DNA of 64,000 bases from Thalassomonas sp. RHCl1 (GCF_947387555.1 NZ_CANDNZ010000001.1:620001-684000), one strand, 5' to 3'. Positions 1 through 9,704 are shown, counted from the first letter of the stretch. Notes: generated by a model from the sequence alone, not told the origin. Made by a program: numbers and translations.

Positions 1-37
1 TCGTTTTGTTATTGTGCTGCTTTTTGAGCGCAGCCTT

Positions 38-1111
38 TTAAGGCTCCAGCAGGGTAATTAACTTTTGCGTTGAGGCGGCAAAACCAACCGACGCCTGAGC
101 GTGTAGATCATACCATTGTTGCTGGCTATTTTCGTTGATTTCTTGTGTCAAAAGCTGATGGCAATCCACCACCAGCGGCTGAATATCTAAATGAAAATGG
201 CTGAAGGTATGGCGAAACGGGGTTAATTCCTGGCTGGTTGTAATTTCCAGGTTTAACGATTGCATTAATTGCGGCAACTCATCCTTATGGGAAATCTCAA
301 GAAAACACCAGAGTCCGCCCCAGATCCCCGCCGGGGGGCGTTTTTCCATTAACACCCTGTGCTCTATCCTGGGGATCACCATAATGGTGGACTTTTCCGG
401 GATTTTTTTCTTGGGTTTCTTTTGTGGGTAGTTGGCCTGCTCATTGCCGGCATAGGCCAGACAGCCGGATACCAGCGGGCAATTTTCACAATCTGGTTTG
501 GAGCGGGTGCAAATAAGCGAGCCGATATCCATCATCGCCTGGTTAAATTGCGCTACCCCCTCTTTTGGCGTTAGCGCTTCGCTGATTGGCCAGAGTTTTT
601 TCTCATAACTTGCCTGGCCATTGTAGCCGTCTAAGGTATAACAGCGGGCTAAAACCCGTTTTACATTGCCGTCTAATATCGCATGGTGCTTGTTCAGCGC
701 CAGTGAGAGAATGGCGCCGGCGGTGGAAAGGCCGATGCCGGGCAGGGCGACGACTTCTTCTATGGTTTCGGGAAACTTTCCCTGGTATTGCTCGGCAATT
801 ATTTTGGCGGCTTTATGCAGGTTACGGGCGCGGGCGTAATAGCCCAGGCCGGTCCAGTGGTGTAATACCGTATCTTCATCGGCCTGGGCCAATGCTGTGA
901 TGGTCGGAAAACTCTCCATAAACCTCTGGTAGTAAGGGATAACCGTGGTTACCTGGGTTTGCTGCAGCATAACCTCAGATATCCATACGCGGTACGGGGT
1001 TTTATTTTGTTGCCAGGGCAGGTGTTTTCTGCCCCGGCGCTGGTACCAGTCAAGTACTTGCCGGCTAAATAACTGGGCCGATTTGGCCGATAGGGTAATT
1101 TCATTTGTCAT
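38..1111 (-). CDS. mutY: A/G-specific adenine DNA glycosylase MutY
   Basis: Removes adenine mispaired with guanine or 8-oxoguanine in base excision repair. The 357-residue length fits the family. The HhH-GPD domain fills about residues 15-220, with the [10 protein letters not shown] catalytic block (Glu46), the helix-hairpin-helix LPGIG near 123 and the LDGNVKRV block (catalytic Asp147). A [4Fe-4S] loop follows with Cys201, 208, 211 and 217 in C-x6-C-x2-C-x5-C spacing. The C-terminal 130 residues fit the NUDIX-like 8-oxoG recognition domain ([10 protein letters not shown]). It is divergent from yggL-trmB, an arrangement common in gammaproteobacteria. Identification is secure. Confidence 0.97.
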   Translation of the reverse strand: MTNEITLSAKSAQLFSRQVLDWYQRRGRKHLPWQQNKTPYRVWISEVMLQQTQVTTVIPYYQRFMESFPTITALAQADEDTVLHHWTGLGYYARARNLHKAAKIIAEQYQGKFPETIEEVVALPGIGLSTAGAILSLALNKHHAILDGNVKRVLARCYTLDGYNGQASYEKKLWPISEALTPKEGVAQFNQAMMDIGSLICTRSKPDCENCPLVSGCLAYAGNEQANYPQKKPKKKIPEKSTIMVIPRIEHRVLMEKRPPAGIWGGLWCFLEISHKDELPQLMQSLNLEITTSQELTPFRHTFSHFHLDIQPLVVDCHQLLTQEINENSQQQWYDLHAQASVGFAASTQKLITLLEP

Positions 1112-1245
1112 AACGGGGGCAGTGTAACCAAATTAAAACCCGCTCACAATCTTAGTCGCCGCTATTGCCTGATTTTCCTTGGCAAAGTGGTATTTTCCCT
1201 CTATGCTCTCGTTTTGAAAAAATGAATACCCTTTGGAGAAACAGC

Positions 1246-1584
1246 ATGAAGGTCAATGCAAAGAACCGTAACCGCCGCCTGCGTAAAAAGTTACATGTCG
1301 ATGAATTTCAGGAATTAGGTTTTGATGTTGCCTGGAAATTAAAAGAAGGCACGGATGGCGAAGCCATCGACAGTTTTATTGATAAATTCTTTGCCGAGGT
1401 TATCGAGCCTAATGGTTTAGGTTATGGCGGTGAGGGAGACTTGATCTGGCATGGGCTAATTTGCACGCAAAAATTAGGCAAGTGTACCGAAGAACACAGA
1501 GTAGCTGTTGAAAACTGGTTAAATAACAATGGTGTTGAATCAGTTTCCGTCAGTGAGCTTTATGATGTTTGGTGGGCCGAGTAA
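1246..1584 (+). CDS. yggL: YggL family protein (DUF469), 50S ribosome-associated
   Basis: A 112-residue basic-start protein of the YggL/DUF469 family, whose E. coli member binds the 50S ribosomal subunit. The N-terminus is rich in Arg and Lys (KNRNRRLRKKLHVDEF) and is followed by the family blocks GFDVAWKL and GLGYGGEGDLIWHGLI. I chose the ATG at 1246 because a GGAG ribosome-binding site sits at 1235-1238. The reading frame is open upstream to 1165, but that extension has no family resemblance. It sits between divergent mutY and co-directional trmB, as in E. coli. Confidence 0.9.
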   Translation: MKVNAKNRNRRLRKKLHVDEFQELGFDVAWKLKEGTDGEAIDSFIDKFFAEVIEPNGLGYGGEGDLIWHGLICTQKLGKCTEEHRVAVENWLNNNGVESVSVSELYDVWWAE

Positions 1585-1675
1585 CCCTATAGCATTTTTT
1601 ATGTCCGGATCATTTGAGTTTCGCCCAAGAAACCCGGATAATACCGCCCCCAAAATTTATCATTCATGAAGCGTT

Positions 1676-2425
1676 ATGACGGAAAAAGCACAACAACCTG
1701 AAAGCAAAAACAGGCATAAAACAGTAGAACAGGCCGAGCAGGAAGGTAAGTATATTCGTAAGGTTCGCAGCTTTGTTAAGCGCGAAGGCCGGTTAACAAA
1801 TGCTCAGGGCAGGGCATTGGAATTACACTGGGACACTATGGGACTTAATCATAGCGATGGCATGATAGATCCCAAGGCTTTGTTTGCGAATGATAACCCT
1901 GTTGTGCTGGAAATCGGTTTCGGCATGGGTAAGTCTTTGGTGGAAATGGCCAAAAATGCCCCTGAATTAAATTTTATCGGTATAGAAGTGCATCGCCCTG
2001 GGGTTGGCGCTTGTATTGCGCTGGCACAGGAGCAAGAAGTAACCAACCTGAAAGTTTATGAGCACGATGCCATTGAAATCCTTGCCGATTGTATTCCCAA
2101 TAATGTGTTAACCACAGTACAGTTGTTTTTCCCGGATCCCTGGCATAAGAAAAAACACCATAAGCGCCGTATCGTTCAGCCTGAATTTGTTGAAACCATA
2201 CGCCAGAAGTTAAAAATTGGTGGTGTTTTCCATATGGCGACCGATTGGGAAAATTATGCCGAGTGTATGCTTGAAGACATGAGCAGCGCCCCGGGTTATG
2301 AGAACCTTTCTGAAACGAAAGATTATGTGCCCCGTCCGGATTCAAGGCCTTTAACCAAGTTTGAGAACCGCGGTCAGCGCTTAGGACATGGTGTCTGGGA
2401 CCTTCAGTTTAAAAAAATTGATTAA
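1676..2425 (+). CDS. trmB: tRNA (guanine-N7-)-methyltransferase TrmB
   Basis: SAM-dependent methyltransferase that forms m7G46 in the variable loop of tRNAs. The 249 residues include the SAM-binding motif [11 protein letters not shown] (about 77-87), the [11 protein letters not shown] block, the catalytic and tRNA-binding [16 protein letters not shown] segment (about 149-165), and the C-terminal [17 protein letters not shown] signature. All conserved TrmB blocks are present. It lies 91 bp after yggL and is followed by a strong intrinsic terminator. Confidence 0.96.
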   Translation: MTEKAQQPESKNRHKTVEQAEQEGKYIRKVRSFVKREGRLTNAQGRALELHWDTMGLNHSDGMIDPKALFANDNPVVLEIGFGMGKSLVEMAKNAPELNFIGIEVHRPGVGACIALAQEQEVTNLKVYEHDAIEILADCIPNNVLTTVQLFFPDPWHKKKHHKRRIVQPEFVETIRQKLKIGGVFHMATDWENYAECMLEDMSSAPGYENLSETKDYVPRPDSRPLTKFENRGQRLGHGVWDLQFKKID

Positions 2426-2442
2426 TAGCTTTTCAGGCAGAC

Positions 2443-2474
2443 AAAAAAACGCATGCTTTGGCATGCGTTTTTTG
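2443..2474 (+). terminator. Intrinsic terminator after trmB
   Basis: Perfect inverted repeat AAAAAACGCATGC / GCATGCGTTTTTT with a TTTG loop, 18 bp downstream of the trmB stop. The A and T tracts on either side make it potentially bidirectional. Confidence 0.9.
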
Positions 2475-2640
2475 ATCCGCCATTTTTTGGAATAATCGTG
2501 AGTTCTGGTGCAGAACGGCCGGAGAGAGCGTAAAGGTTATGTACTGTGATATGAGTTATTTGTTGCTAGAGTCTTGCATCTCTTGGTAGCGTTTGAGGGG
2601 GCTTGGGCAGGTGTTTTCTGCTCCTGGCCGTATTATTCCT

Positions 2641-3051
2641 TTATTGGGGCGTTTTTCCCGTAAATAACACATGGGCTTCTACATGAAACAAATGTTGGCT
2701 GTTACGCCAGTTGCCGGTTTGTTTTAACCAGTTTTCATCAATAATTTCACGGTTAAGGGCCGCCTGTAAAATTCTGCTTTTATACTGGCACCAGTAATAG
2801 ATAGTTGCCTGCTGGTGGGCTTCATTATTGGGAAAAAGCTCGCTTCTGGTTTCATTTAATTCATTTATGATGTGCCGGACCACCTTAGGCTTGATTTCCT
2901 GTTCTAAGGTTTGCTTAAACCGGGTGAATTTTTTCGCTCTCAACAGTTGATATATAAGCCAGGCCAATGCCCCAAGGGCAATAACTGCCAATATTAGGAT
3001 AACTTCCACAGTAAAACTTCCAAATTGATATGCTTTGCTATACCCATGCAT
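2641..3051 (-). CDS. Hypothetical single-pass membrane protein
   Basis: A 136-residue protein I do not recognise. One hydrophobic segment lies at about residues 13-37 (VEVILILAVIALGALAWLIY). It is followed by a basic stretch (RAKKFTRFKQ) and a mainly charged, helical C-terminal domain, so an N-terminal anchor with a cytoplasmic tail is likely. The start is uncertain: the ATG at 3051 gives a short polar lead before the membrane helix. It faces trmB across a 215 bp gap holding the trmB terminator, and its start faces the GntR regulator. No enzymatic motif is visible. Confidence 0.6.
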   Translation of the reverse strand: MHGYSKAYQFGSFTVEVILILAVIALGALAWLIYQLLRAKKFTRFKQTLEQEIKPKVVRHIINELNETRSELFPNNEAHQQATIYYWCQYKSRILQAALNREIIDENWLKQTGNWRNSQHLFHVEAHVLFTGKTPQ

Positions 3052-3197
3052 AATAACAGCAGGCGGCTGATTGCGCTAACACAGAGTAAATGAGAAAGAG
3101 CATTAACTTGTCCAATAAAGGTTAATTGTGCAATGTCTGGCTGCATTTTGCACTTGCTTGGGTATATAATGCCCTCAGCAATTTTAGGAAAGTAATT

Positions 3198-3866
3198 ATG
3201 ACCATAGTATATAAAACAAGAACACAGCTGGTGGTTGAAACCCTCAGAGAAAAAATACTCAGTGGTGAAATTAAAGCCGGGCAGCCATTACGTCAGGCGG
3301 CCTTAGCTGAGGAATTAAATGTTAGCCGTATTCCTGTGCGCGAAGCATTATTGCAATTGGAAGGGGAAGGCTTAGTTGTTTTTGAGCCCCATAAGGGCGC
3401 CACGGCTACCGAGCTTAATGTCGAGCAGGTAGATGAGCTGTTTGAGCTCAGGGCAATGTTAGAGTCTGATTTACTGGCGGCTTCTATTCCTAATTTAACT
3501 GAAGAAACACTGGAGCAGGCCGGGGTCTTATTGCAACAGCTGGGACAGGCGTTGGGTAAGGAAAATGCGGTTAATACCTGGAGCGAGCTGAATTCCAATT
3601 ATCATAATTGCTTGTATTCCGGTGCTAAACGCCCGCAAACTCAAGATCTGGTTAATACCTTAAATAAAAATGCCGACCGCTATATCCGCATGCACTTGTT
3701 ATGGGCCGGTGGTATTTCAAAGGCAGAATCAGAACACAATGAGCTTTATATGCTTTGTAAAGAAAAACAAACGGAAAAAGCCATTGCCGTACTGAAACAG
3801 CATATTTTAGGCTCCCGTGACGAAATCAAAGAGTTTTTATTAAGTAGAGAGACTGCAAACTCTTAA
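3198..3866 (+). CDS. GntR family transcriptional regulator (FadR/FCD type)
   Basis: A 222-residue regulator. The N-terminal winged helix (residues 1-70) carries the GntR signature LREKILSGEIKAGQPLRQ, then AALAEELNVSRIPVREALLQLEGEGLV. The C-terminal half fits the all-helical FCD ligand-binding domain (ELFELRAMLESDLLAASI), which usually binds a small carboxylate. I chose the ATG at 3198 because AGGA lies about 10 bp upstream and the protein starts at the expected distance from the DNA-binding domain. The longer frame from 3126 is atypical. A TATAAT box at 3165-3170 may be its promoter -10. The target genes are unknown; the SulP transporter lies 270 bp downstream. Confidence 0.88.
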   Translation: MTIVYKTRTQLVVETLREKILSGEIKAGQPLRQAALAEELNVSRIPVREALLQLEGEGLVVFEPHKGATATELNVEQVDELFELRAMLESDLLAASIPNLTEETLEQAGVLLQQLGQALGKENAVNTWSELNSNYHNCLYSGAKRPQTQDLVNTLNKNADRYIRMHLLWAGGISKAESEHNELYMLCKEKQTEKAIAVLKQHILGSRDEIKEFLLSRETANS

Positions 3867-4136
3867 GTATCAATATCTTATGTGATTTTTGCTGTTGTTG
3901 TATTATTAAGCTGTTATTGACTTTACTCATGACAGCCTATAGTATTCCCGCCCTCTAAAAACCCGAAAACAAGCCTTTAATACCTCTATTTACTTTACTA
4001 GCCTATTCTTAAGGTTATTAAAAAATAGAGGCGAGGCTGTCTGTTATCCTGTTGCCAGGTTTAATCGCTGCTCAGCCGGATAATCAGTCGTTTTTCACCT
4101 ATAGTACCTTGTACTTTTAAATTACATGAGATAGTG

Positions 4137-5693
4137 ATGTTTGAATTACATGCAAGTAAAGTATCTAACCTGAAGAACGATGTTCTCTCGGGCCTTACCG
4201 TTGCCCTTGCTTTGGTTCCCGAAGCGGTAGCCTTTGCCTTTGTTGCCGGTGTTGAGCCCCTGGTGGGTTTATATGCCGCCTTTATGGTGGGTCTGATCAC
4301 CGCCGCTATCGGTGGTCGCCCGGGAATGATCTCCGGTGCTACCGGTGCCATGGCGGTTGTGATGGTGAGCCTGGTTGCGATACACGGGGTTGAATATCTG
4401 TTTGCCACTGTGGTGCTGACCGGGGTAATTCAAATATTGGCGGGGGTCTTTAAACTCGGTAAGTTTATTCGCCTGGTACCGCATCCGGTGATGCTCGGCT
4501 TTGTTAATGGCCTGGCAATTGTTATTTTCCTGGCTCAGCTGGGACAGTTTAAAGTCACCAATGATGCCGGTGAGCTGGTATGGATGCAAGGCAACCAGTT
4601 ATTTACCATGGCCGGTTTGATTGTCTTGACCATGGCAATTATTCACTTTTTGCCGAAATTAACCAAGGCTGTGCCTTCCTCGCTGGTGGCCATTGTTGTG
4701 GTAACGGTATTGGTACAAAGTTTAGGTTTAGATGCTCGCACTGTCGTTGATTTTGTCCGTGATATGACTAATGATCCGGCAGCTTCAATAGCCGGCGGCT
4801 TCCCTGAGTTTGCTATTCCCCAGGTGCCGTTTAATCTGGAAACTTTTAAAATTATCTTACCTTTTGCTTTGGTACTTGCCGCTATCGGTTTGATTGAATC
4901 GTTATTAACCCTGACCCTGATTGATGAATTAACCGGAACCCGCGGACGTGGTAACAAAGAATGTATTGCCCAGGGTGTTGCCAATACCACTACCGGATTT
5001 TTTGGCGGTATGGGCGGTTGTGCCATGATCGGCCAGTCGATGATCAATGTTAATTCCGGTGGTCGTGGCCGGGCATCCGGTATCACAGCGGCATTGGCTT
5101 TACTTTGCTTTATTTTGTTTGCTTCCGGCTTGATTGAACAAATACCGCTGGCAGCCCTTGTTGGTGTTATGTTTATTGTCGTGATCGGTACCTTTGAATG
5201 GTCAAGCTTCCGTATCCTTAACAAGGTGCCAAAAGCCGATGCTTTCGTGATCATCCTGGTATCAGGTGTTACCGTGGCTACCGACTTGGCCATAGCCGTT
5301 GTGGTCGGGGTTATCGTTTCCGCGCTGGTATTTGCCTGGGAGCATGCCAAACATATTGTTGTTAACCGCACGGTTGATGACAAAGGTTCAACGGTATACG
5401 AGGTTAACGGTCCGTTATTTTTCGGCTCTATCAGCAACTTTTTAGAGCAGTTTGAAATGGATCAGGACAGCGATGATGTGATTGTCGAATTTAAAAATGC
5501 CCGTGTTGCCGATCATTCTGCGATTGAAGCCATAGATACTTTGGCGGAAAGATATTTGTCACGGAATAAAACTATGCATTTAAGACACTTAAGCCCTGAG
5601 TGTCGCCAGCTGCTGAAAAAAGCAGGCAACCTGGTGGAAGTGAATGTTATTGAAGATCCTGATTATCACATTGCCACTGATAAGTTAGCTTAA
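4137..5693 (+). CDS. SulP family inorganic anion transporter with STAS domain
   Basis: Membrane transporter of the SulP/SLC26 class, taking up sulfate, bicarbonate or a related anion. The N-terminal 400 residues hold repeated hydrophobic helices, including the SulP start ([23 protein letters not shown]) and [16 protein letters not shown]. The C-terminal 90 residues form the cytoplasmic STAS domain ([22 protein letters not shown]). At about 518 residues it belongs to the shorter SulP branch. GTG at 4134 is directly followed by ATG at 4137, and either could start it. A 270 bp gap precedes it. The substrate cannot be told from sequence. Confidence 0.92.
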   Translation: MFELHASKVSNLKNDVLSGLTVALALVPEAVAFAFVAGVEPLVGLYAAFMVGLITAAIGGRPGMISGATGAMAVVMVSLVAIHGVEYLFATVVLTGVIQILAGVFKLGKFIRLVPHPVMLGFVNGLAIVIFLAQLGQFKVTNDAGELVWMQGNQLFTMAGLIVLTMAIIHFLPKLTKAVPSSLVAIVVVTVLVQSLGLDARTVVDFVRDMTNDPAASIAGGFPEFAIPQVPFNLETFKIILPFALVLAAIGLIESLLTLTLIDELTGTRGRGNKECIAQGVANTTTGFFGGMGGCAMIGQSMINVNSGGRGRASGITAALALLCFILFASGLIEQIPLAALVGVMFIVVIGTFEWSSFRILNKVPKADAFVIILVSGVTVATDLAIAVVVGVIVSALVFAWEHAKHIVVNRTVDDKGSTVYEVNGPLFFGSISNFLEQFEMDQDSDDVIVEFKNARVADHSAIEAIDTLAERYLSRNKTMHLRHLSPECRQLLKKAGNLVEVNVIEDPDYHIATDKLA

Positions 5694-5760
5694 TAGCCAA
5701 AGCTTTATTCCGGGGGAATAAATCCCCGGATGGGCTGAGGTTAAGCATCTTTAAATAAAA

Positions 5761-5798
5761 CGTCGATAAGGTATACTTTTCTTATCGGCGTTTTTTTA
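5761..5798 (+). terminator. Intrinsic terminator after the SulP gene
   Basis: Inverted repeat CGTCGATAAG / CTTATCGGCG followed by a run of seven T, 66 bp after the transporter stop and just before the DUF1289 gene. Confidence 0.85.
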
Positions 5799-5819
5799 TT
5801 CTTGAACAGCACTATAAAT

Positions 5820-6233
5820 ATGCAACTCGAGTTTTTTGATGTTCCCAGCCCCTGTATCGGCGTTTGTCAGACAGATGATAAAGGTTATTGTCTGGGCTGT
5901 ATGCGCACCCGTGAAGAGCGTCTGAGCTGGTTAAATTTAAGTTGCGGTGACCGGCAAAAGGTGATCAAAAGGTGCCGGCAAAGAAAAAGGCGCCGGGATA
6001 ATGCCAATAAACCTAAAGTGCCTGCTGAAGAAGTGGTTATCGTACAGCATTCCTTACTCGATCCCCCGGATAACGCTGGTTTTGAGAGTTCAGGCCTTAA
6101 TTGCAATAAGCCTGAGCAAGAGATGGATAACAGCGAAAATAAAGCTGATGAGAAAAGCGGGGAAAAGCAAACGGCTCAGGACAATCAACTGGCAATTGAA
6201 AATGATATGGACTTTAGTGATTTCGAGTTGTAA
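5820..6233 (+). CDS. DUF1289 domain-containing cysteine-motif protein
   Basis: A 137-residue protein. Residues 10-55 match the DUF1289 pattern: SPCIGVC, then GYCLGCMRTREE and LSW, giving a C-x3-C-x7-C-x2-C set that could bind metal. A very basic stretch (KRCRQRKRRR) follows, and the second half is acidic and low in complexity, so probably disordered. The frame also opens at a TTG at 5802. I prefer the ATG at 5820, although no clear ribosome-binding site supports either. The function of the family is unknown. Confidence 0.8.
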   Translation: MQLEFFDVPSPCIGVCQTDDKGYCLGCMRTREERLSWLNLSCGDRQKVIKRCRQRKRRRDNANKPKVPAEEVVIVQHSLLDPPDNAGFESSGLNCNKPEQEMDNSENKADEKSGEKQTAQDNQLAIENDMDFSDFEL

Positions 6234-6323
6234 TTTATCGGCTCTGTGTCCTTCAACCATCCTTTACTAAGTTACCTCTTTATTCAAGCTTATCTGCCTG
6301 AACAGGCTTTTCCTGAGGCATAA

Positions 6324-6357
6324 AAAAAACCAGCTAGGTCAAATCGACGTAGCTGGC
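6324..6357 (-). terminator. Intrinsic terminator of the b561-yceI pair
   Basis: Stem CCAGCTA / TAGCTGG, with an eight-T run on the minus strand (the A run at 6323-6330 on the plus strand). It lies about 30 bp beyond the yceI stop. Confidence 0.8.
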
Positions 6358-6385
6358 GGAAAAAGAGATGAATAGCGAGCGAGTT

Positions 6386-6946
6386 TTACTGGCGAATGCC
6401 TTCAACGTGAAGGTCTAATAAAACATCACCGAAGTCCATTTTAAAGCCAAAATCTTTCATGGCGATTTTAGTTGTACCGCTGAAACCTGCGCGGTAGCCG
6501 CCCCAAGGATCATCACCGGCGCCGATTTTTTCAGCATCGATCACGATTGATTTAGTCACACCGTGCATGGTGAAGTCACCGGTAATAGCCAGTTTGCCAT
6601 TGCCTTTATCGACAATTTTGGTGCTTTCAAATTTTGCCGTTTTGAACTTGCTGACATCTAAGAAGTCACCTGAGCGCAGGTGCTTGTCACGCTCTGCGTG
6701 GTTTGAATCGATGCTGTTAGGATCGATGTTGATAGAAATTTTTGATGCTTCGATATTTTTTTCATCGTATGAAAACTTGCCGTCGAAAACATTGAAACGG
6801 CCGGTTAACCAGCTGTAGCCTAAGTGTTTTACTTTGAAGTTGATTGCCGCATGTGCGCCTTTATCGTCAACAACATAATCAGCAGCGTTGGCTGAAGTTA
6901 CCAGGCTGGCAGCTAAAATAGCAGCCGAGATTAAACGTTTTTTCAT
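6386..6946 (-). CDS. yceI: YceI family periplasmic lipid-binding-fold protein
   Basis: A 186-residue secreted protein of the YceI family, a lipocalin-like beta-barrel that binds isoprenoid-type molecules. The signal peptide covers residues 1-21 (LISAAILAASLVTSANAAD). Family blocks follow: GAHAAINFKVKHLGYSWLTGRF, SIDSNHAERDKHLRSGDFLDV, TGDFTMHGVTKSI and the LHVEGIRQ end. It lies 23 bp downstream of a cytochrome b561 gene on the same strand, as in the E. coli yceJ-yceI pair, so the two are probably co-transcribed. Confidence 0.94.
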   Translation of the reverse strand: MKKRLISAAILAASLVTSANAADYVVDDKGAHAAINFKVKHLGYSWLTGRFNVFDGKFSYDEKNIEASKISINIDPNSIDSNHAERDKHLRSGDFLDVSKFKTAKFESTKIVDKGNGKLAITGDFTMHGVTKSIVIDAEKIGAGDDPWGGYRAGFSGTTKIAMKDFGFKMDFGDVLLDLHVEGIRQ

Positions 6947-6969
6947 TGAATATTCTCCAAAAAGTAAAA

Positions 6970-7509
6970 TTATTTAAACATGCGCGTTAACGTCGCATCT
7001 TTGTCAATTACATGATGTTTAATTGCTGCAAGTGCATGTAATACAGCTGTTGATATTAAGATGTAAGCCACATATTCATGGACAAGACCTGAAATATCTT
7101 CCTGATTACTAAACAATTCTCCTAAAGCAGGCACATCAATCCAGTTAAATACGCTAATGGCTCTGCCATCGGCGGTAGAAATTAGATAACCGCTGCACAT
7201 CAACACCAGGAGCAAACCATAAAGCATAAAATGGGCAATATGGGCGCTTTTACGTACTACAGCCGAATGGGTGTCTATGGCATCGGGTTTTACATTGAAT
7301 TTCCGCCATACCAGTCGTAAAACGGTGGCGACAAACAATAAAATCCCAACACTTTTATGCCAGTGGGGGGCAGTTCTGTACCACTCACTGTAATAAGTTA
7401 AGTCAACCATCCAGAAACCCAGGCCAAATAATGCAAAAATCACGATAGCCGAGAGCCAGTGAAAAAGTTTTGTTATTCGGCCGTAACCTTGAGTTGTATT
7501 CTTGTACAT
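6970..7509 (-). CDS. Cytochrome b561 family membrane protein
   Basis: A 179-residue four-helix membrane protein of the bacterial cytochrome b561 (YceJ/YodB) family, a di-heme b protein that passes electrons from quinol. It begins with the family pattern YGRITKLFHWLSAIVIFALFGLGFWM. Candidate heme ligands include His17 in the first helix, the His pair in APHWHKSVGI, HIAHF, and His in the last helix (VLHALAAIKHH). It is the first gene of a two-gene unit with yceI. A 290 bp gap separates its start from tRNA-Phe. Confidence 0.92.
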   Translation of the reverse strand: MYKNTTQGYGRITKLFHWLSAIVIFALFGLGFWMVDLTYYSEWYRTAPHWHKSVGILLFVATVLRLVWRKFNVKPDAIDTHSAVVRKSAHIAHFMLYGLLLVLMCSGYLISTADGRAISVFNWIDVPALGELFSNQEDISGLVHEYVAYILISTAVLHALAAIKHHVIDKDATLTRMFK

Positions 7510-7715
7510 GACTTTTCATTCGTCTTGAAATATCTGCTGGTTATAATACTGATAACAAAATCGAATAAAAGCATAATAATTCATACAAAACGTTCTAAAT
7601 AATTGAATGATTGTTTGGGCTGGTTATTAATTTATCTCGCTTTGTTTAAAAGTTAAACGTCTTTTGTCAGGGAAAAATAGTAAAAATCAAATCGTAAAAA
7701 AATAATAAAAATGGC

Positions 7716-7744
7716 TTGCGGGAGGAAAAGAATACCTATATCAT
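7716..7744 (+). promoter_or_regulatory. Probable sigma-70 promoter of tRNA-Phe
   Basis: TTGCGG (7716-7721) and TATCAT (7739-7744) with a 17 bp spacer, about 58 bp before the mature tRNA. A G+C-rich stretch (ACGCGCAC) directly follows the -10, as in the discriminators of stringently controlled stable-RNA promoters. Confidence 0.6.
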
Positions 7745-7802
7745 ACGCGCACTTTCAACGACTTAAGGCTTAGGCCTCAAGTATTAAAGTTGTTGGATTT
7801 GT

Positions 7803-7878
7803 GCCCAGATAGCTCAGTCGGTAGAGCAGAGGATTGAAAATCCTCGTGTCCCTGGTTCGATTCCGGGTCTGGGCACCA
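7803..7878 (+). tRNA. tRNA-Phe (GAA)
   Basis: A 76-base tRNA. The acceptor stem GCCCAGA pairs with TCTGGGC, followed by A73 and an encoded CCA end. The D arm is AGCTC..GAGC, the anticodon stem GAGGATT-GAA-AATCCTC region gives anticodon GAA, and the T arm carries GGTTCGATTCC. It is a single gene with no other tRNA nearby. Confidence 0.97.
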
Positions 7879-7887
7879 TATTTAAGA

Positions 7888-7927
7888 AAACAAAAAAGCC
7901 TGCAAGAAATTGCAGGCTTTTTTGTTT
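7888..7927 (+). terminator. Terminator after tRNA-Phe
   Basis: Inverted repeat AAAAAAGCCTGCAA / TTGCAGGCTTTTTT with a GAAA loop, about 10 bp past the tRNA 3' end. Confidence 0.92.
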
Positions 7928-8044
7928 CTATTCTTTGAAAGTTTGGGACTTATAGTCAGGTAATAATCACTGATTTTTACTTAACAATTGAGAAGCGGTT
8001 TTTTTTACTTGGGTTGAATAAGCCTCTGAATCGATAACAGGCGC

Positions 8045-8736
8045 TCATTCATTATGCTTAAATGATTCATGTTTTTTATAATGCCGTAGGCATAAAAGCC
8101 ATTAAACCTAAGGCAAACATCCCCAGCGTAGCTGGTGTTGGTACTTGGCTCATCTCCCTGACATACCAGGCGCCGATATAAGAATAACTCCCCGGGGGAC
8201 CCCATGCGTCGCTGCTGCTGTTGATCAGTGTTTGTTGTTTATCCGCACTTAATGATGCTAAATTCATTTTTCCATCGTTATCATCATAGGCTAGTACGCC
8301 ATTGATAAAAGTGTCGCCGTTGCCTCCAAAGTTCTCCGGCCCGCCGCTTAATTTCTCATAAAGATCTCTAAGGGCTACTCTACTTTCATAAACTTCGCCA
8401 TCAGCTGTTTCTCCATGATCCAGGTTACCAGTGCGGTCAAAAATATAGCCGATGCCGGCATTGAGAAATAATTCAAATACTTCATCATAGGTTGCCAAGT
8501 GAAAGCCATCCCGGGTATAAATGTTGGAAGAAGTGACAGAGCTTAAATTCCAATTTGTGAATACGGAAACGTCTAACCATTCCATACCGCTAATGGTATC
8601 TTGGGTTAATAAAGTGTCCCCGGCATTAATGTAATCCTGGCTGATGATTGCTGCTGAACATACTACAGGCGGATATCGCTGTTGTTGTGAGGGCGGCTTT
8701 TGCCAGCCCTAAAACAGACCTGTTAATGTTCTTCAT
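8045..8736 (-). pseudogene. Frameshifted PEP-CTERM protein gene
   Basis: The intact stretch (8585 to 8076) encodes a secreted-type protein beginning at EWLDV and ending in a PEP-CTERM-like VPTPATLGMFALGLM segment. Both ends sit in other frames. A ribosome-binding site (AAAGGAG, 8743-8749) and ATG (8734-8736) start a signal peptide whose frame runs into a stop, while the frame leading to the body reads AAIISQDYINAGD just upstream of it. At the 3' end the main frame stops after FMPTAL, whereas a one-base shift near 8099 gives LLCLRHYKKHESFKHNE, the basic tail expected after the PEP-CTERM helix. Two frameshifts point to a decaying gene, or to two sequencing errors. The neighbouring intact PEP-CTERM protein shares the EWLD block. 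Confidence 0.72.
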
Positions 8737-8864
8737 AAATAACTCCTTTAAAGGAGATTTAAAATAATTGATGATAACTAAATATTGGAGAGAACGAAGA
8801 CCAAAGCAGTAAAGGAACCACTGCTTTGATTCTTAGTTTTGATAAAAGAAAGGTTATTGGCGGG

Positions 8865-9575
8865 TTAGTTTTTCTTAAATCGACGTAAGCCTAATCCCAT
8901 AACTCCCAGCGCGAAAATTGCAAGGGTTGAAGGTTCCGGTACTTCTGATGCCCCACGAACCAGCATAGTGCTAAGATCGTTACCACCTAAGGTTCTATGC
9001 TTGTCTGTGCTGGTTCCCCATCCCCATGAAAGAGTCGCGTAGTCGACATTTTCTGTTGTTTTATAATCTAAAAACTGAAAATAACCGAGGTTGCCGGAAA
9101 TATCTTCGTACAGGGCTTGGGTTACATTTTTTTCAGTACCTTCATTAATTTCCGATAGCCCCATAGCGGCAAATACTTGCTGGAAATTGGATTCGGCTAA
9201 CAAGCCGTCAATATTTTGATTGTTTATTGCCTTTCCCTGTATGCTGGACACTGTACTGCTTGGTCTTTCTTTCCAGCTATCGGCAATATCCAAAAAAGCA
9301 TTATGAAATAAGCTGGTGACCTCTTCGGTAGTGGGCAATCGCCAGCCTTCATAAATGCCACCACTGTTTAGGTTTTCAAGCACCTCGTTGTATGATTGGC
9401 TGGTCGTTATATTAAAATCCAGCCATTCTAAATTTGTGCTTTCATCAATGAAGCTATCGTTGTTGGTATTGATGATACCTGCCTGTGCCAGGTTAACCAT
9501 ACTACACATGGATAAAACTGTTGCTGCTACTGCTGTTTTTGCCGCTGTGGCAAAAGGTAAACATTTTATTTTCAT
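8865..9575 (-). CDS. PEP-CTERM sorting domain protein with DUF1566-like region
   Basis: A 236-residue exported protein with a signal peptide at about residues 1-32 (TVLSMCSMVNLAQAG). The body contains NLEWLDF and YEGWRLPTTEEVTSLF, a pattern seen in DUF1566-like extracellular proteins. The end is a canonical PEP-CTERM signal: VPEPST, a hydrophobic helix (LAIFALGVMGLGL) and a basic tail RRFKKN. Such proteins are processed by exosortase and usually linked to extracellular polysaccharide. No exosortase gene lies in this window. Its start is directly upstream of a 278 bp non-coding stretch. The molecular role is unknown. Confidence 0.85.
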   Translation of the reverse strand: MKIKCLPFATAAKTAVAATVLSMCSMVNLAQAGIINTNNDSFIDESTNLEWLDFNITTSQSYNEVLENLNSGGIYEGWRLPTTEEVTSLFHNAFLDIADSWKERPSSTVSSIQGKAINNQNIDGLLAESNFQQVFAAMGLSEINEGTEKNVTQALYEDISGNLGYFQFLDYKTTENVDYATLSWGWGTSTDKHRTLGGNDLSTMLVRGASEVPEPSTLAIFALGVMGLGLRRFKKN

Positions 9576-9704
9576 GAATTGGTCCTTACTTTTACAATTG
9601 ATAAACAGTTAGCTTGTTAAGCAATACTCATACCGACAAGTCGAATTTGCTCTAGGCTTCGGTCTTAAAGCTTATATAGAGAATAAGTTGGAGGGTTACC
9701 GCTA

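Noticed and set aside
4643-5437. Long open frame (264 codons) on the minus strand within the SulP gene
   Set aside because: Lies fully inside a well-supported transporter gene, has low-complexity Thr/Ile/Pro content and no ribosome-binding site; it is a by-product of codon bias.
8005-8205. 66-codon minus-strand ORF over the end of the frameshifted PEP-CTERM gene
   Set aside because: It is an alternate frame of the broken gene, not a separate gene.
9690-9700. GGAGGGTTACC shared with 29352-29362, both near PEP-CTERM genes
   Set aside because: Only 11 bp, no wider similarity, and different distance and orientation to the genes; most likely chance.
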